Assembly (NCBI GenBank): GCA_905221605.1
Contig: CAJNDS010002786.1
Coordinates: forward strand, 213,833-277,832
DNA from: Symbiodinium natans
Taxonomy: Eukaryota > Sar > Dinophyceae > Suessiales > Symbiodiniaceae
Reading direction: 5' to 3'
Length of the DNA: 64,000 nucleotides
Both the position numbers and the translations under genes were made by a program. Under the pieces are notes generated by a model. The model was not told the DNA's origin, made no database searches, and worked only from the letters and a program-made list of their open reading frames with translations. Below are positions 63,018-64,000 of the stretch, in pieces. How positions within the stretch are numbered: the first letter of the stretch is position 1; each line of letters starts with the position of its first letter.

Positions 63018-63110
63018 TTCAGCGCTGACTCGGCGCAGCAAATCTTCTCATTCTGCGACTCTGGTTGCAGCGCTGACTCGGCGCAGCAACTCTTCTCATT
63101 CTGCATTACG
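63018..63110. repeat. Direct repeat of about 40 bp, two copies
   Basis: CAGCGCTGACTCGGCGCAGC then AACTCTTCTCATTCTGC occurs at 63021 and 63069. Confidence 0.85.
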
Positions 63111-63713
63111 TTGCTGCAGCCAAGCTGTAAAGGCTTGCCAGTGTTTTTCTTACCTTCGCCTTCTCTTCATGCTTTTATTGTTCTATGTTCATTGCTTTCT
63201 CTTTATTTTTTATTGTCTATATCTATATCTGTCTCTCTATCTCCATCTCTATATACTTTTTTTAATGTTTCTATATCTCTCTAGATTTCTCTATCTCTCT
63301 GTCCATTTTCTCTCTTGCTTTCTTTTACTTTCCATATAGGCTCCACAAAAATCATCTATGATCAAAGATCGTAGTAATTATAAAGACAGATTTTAATACA
63401 TGTTCTGCAATTACAAGAGCACGCACGTTAAGGTTTCCTGTTTTTTCTATTATCCATATCTGTTAGAAATTGAGCTGATAGAAATTGAGCTGAAATATAT
63501 TCGGTTTGCGGTCGAGGTTAAAAAAAATAAAAAATCAAAAGCTTCAGTTCAGGCTTGACGGAACAGAACTTCATCTCGAAAGCATTGCTTTCAGAGTAGC
63601 TTTTGCCTTCGTTGAAGCTGTCGGGAATGTCTCCGTTAAACGTAGGAGCCACTTCTCAGTTACTCCGTTTCATGGTCGCCTGCGCACATCAGTTTGAGCC
63701 GAAATGTCTGCGT

Positions 63714-63800
63714 TTTAGGGTTTCAGGTTTAGGGTTCAGAATTTAGGGTATATCAGGTTTAGATTTAAAGCTTCAGGGTGTAGGGTTTAAGGTCTTATCC
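63714..63800. repeat. Degenerate telomere-like block
   Basis: TTTTAGGG, TTTCAGG, TTCAGAA and TGTAGGG units; the last in the window. Confidence 0.7.
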
Positions 63801-63894
63801 CAGCCGCATTTGCCAGGCTGTCAGGTTTCTTATCTACGGGTTGGTTTATCTCCCACAGCATGGGGGTCGGCACCCACGATGGGCCGCCCCTGGC

Positions 63895-64000
63895 GCCCTG
63901 CTCCCCCTGACCTCCCTGAGCCCCCTGACCCCCCTACCCTTGGCCTTCCTGGCCCCGCGGCCCCCTGGCCCCTAACCCCCGCCTCCCTGGCTTGCTGGCC
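63895..64000. repeat. GC-rich segment present twice, copy 2, running off the window
   Basis: It matches copy 1 almost exactly for the last 68 bases and is cut by the window end, so its full length is unknown. Confidence 0.9.

Overview
The window looks like dinoflagellate nuclear DNA. The signs are: a short intronless gene preceded by a degenerate copy of the dinoflagellate spliced-leader 3' part; introns that look like small inserted elements (introners), several with a non-GT donor; dense low-complexity tracts; very sparse genes; and many interstitial blocks of the plant/alveolate telomere unit TTTAGGG (CCCTAAA on the other strand). I cannot name the species. Introner-rich lineages such as Polarella or Prorocentrum are compatible, but that is a guess.

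Two multi-exon genes can be read with confidence. At 3.7-5.9 kb lies a right-handed beta-helix repeat protein with four exons. At 47.0-49.7 kb lies a CWF19L2-type spliceosomal/debranching-associated protein (five exons, about 752 aa), whose four introns are all introner-like. A third clear gene (11.28-11.87 kb) encodes a secreted cysteine-rich protein with two tandem domains and carries the hallmarks of a recycled mRNA: SL relic, no introns, A-rich tail, near-perfect flanking direct repeat. About two dozen further short stretches have protein-like composition in one frame but no recognisable family. Most are single exons or frame-broken fragments.

The rest is a mosaic of repeats. I count roughly 70 telomere-like blocks in both orientations, many with their own locally homogenised variant unit. 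At least eight families of short inverted-repeat elements (called A-H here) are scattered through the window, 90-200 bp each: A/B begin TACTTGGAGGTTCATGG, C begins TTGGGATGTTCCCCC, D begins ATGGGGGTTTCCGAAAA, E begins GGTTCTTAGTAGGGAATGA, F carries GGGGCCGCCTTAT, G carries AGTATGGTCCCTTACC, H is an AT-rich palindrome. One C copy is nested in a D copy. Two telomere blocks lie inside family A and E elements.

Layout: 0-3.6 kb repeats and microsatellites; 3.7-6.0 kb beta-helix gene; 6-9 kb telomere-like blocks with small fragments; 11.2-12.0 kb retrogene; 12-14 kb AT-rich island; 14-31 kb fragments separated by telomere-like blocks and A-H elements; 31-46 kb the same plus triplet, GA and CGCGTAGG repeats; 46.9-49.7 kb CWF19L2; 50-60 kb fragments, including exons abutting telomere-like DNA; 60-64 kb telomere-like blocks, a CT microsatellite and a GC-rich segment present twice.

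The most interesting theme is that several insertion classes (introners, telomere-like blocks, A/B elements) lie at or beside plausible splice sites. One telomere-like block can be compared with an uninterrupted related copy of the same sequence within this window, and another is flanked by a direct repeat of about 30 bp.
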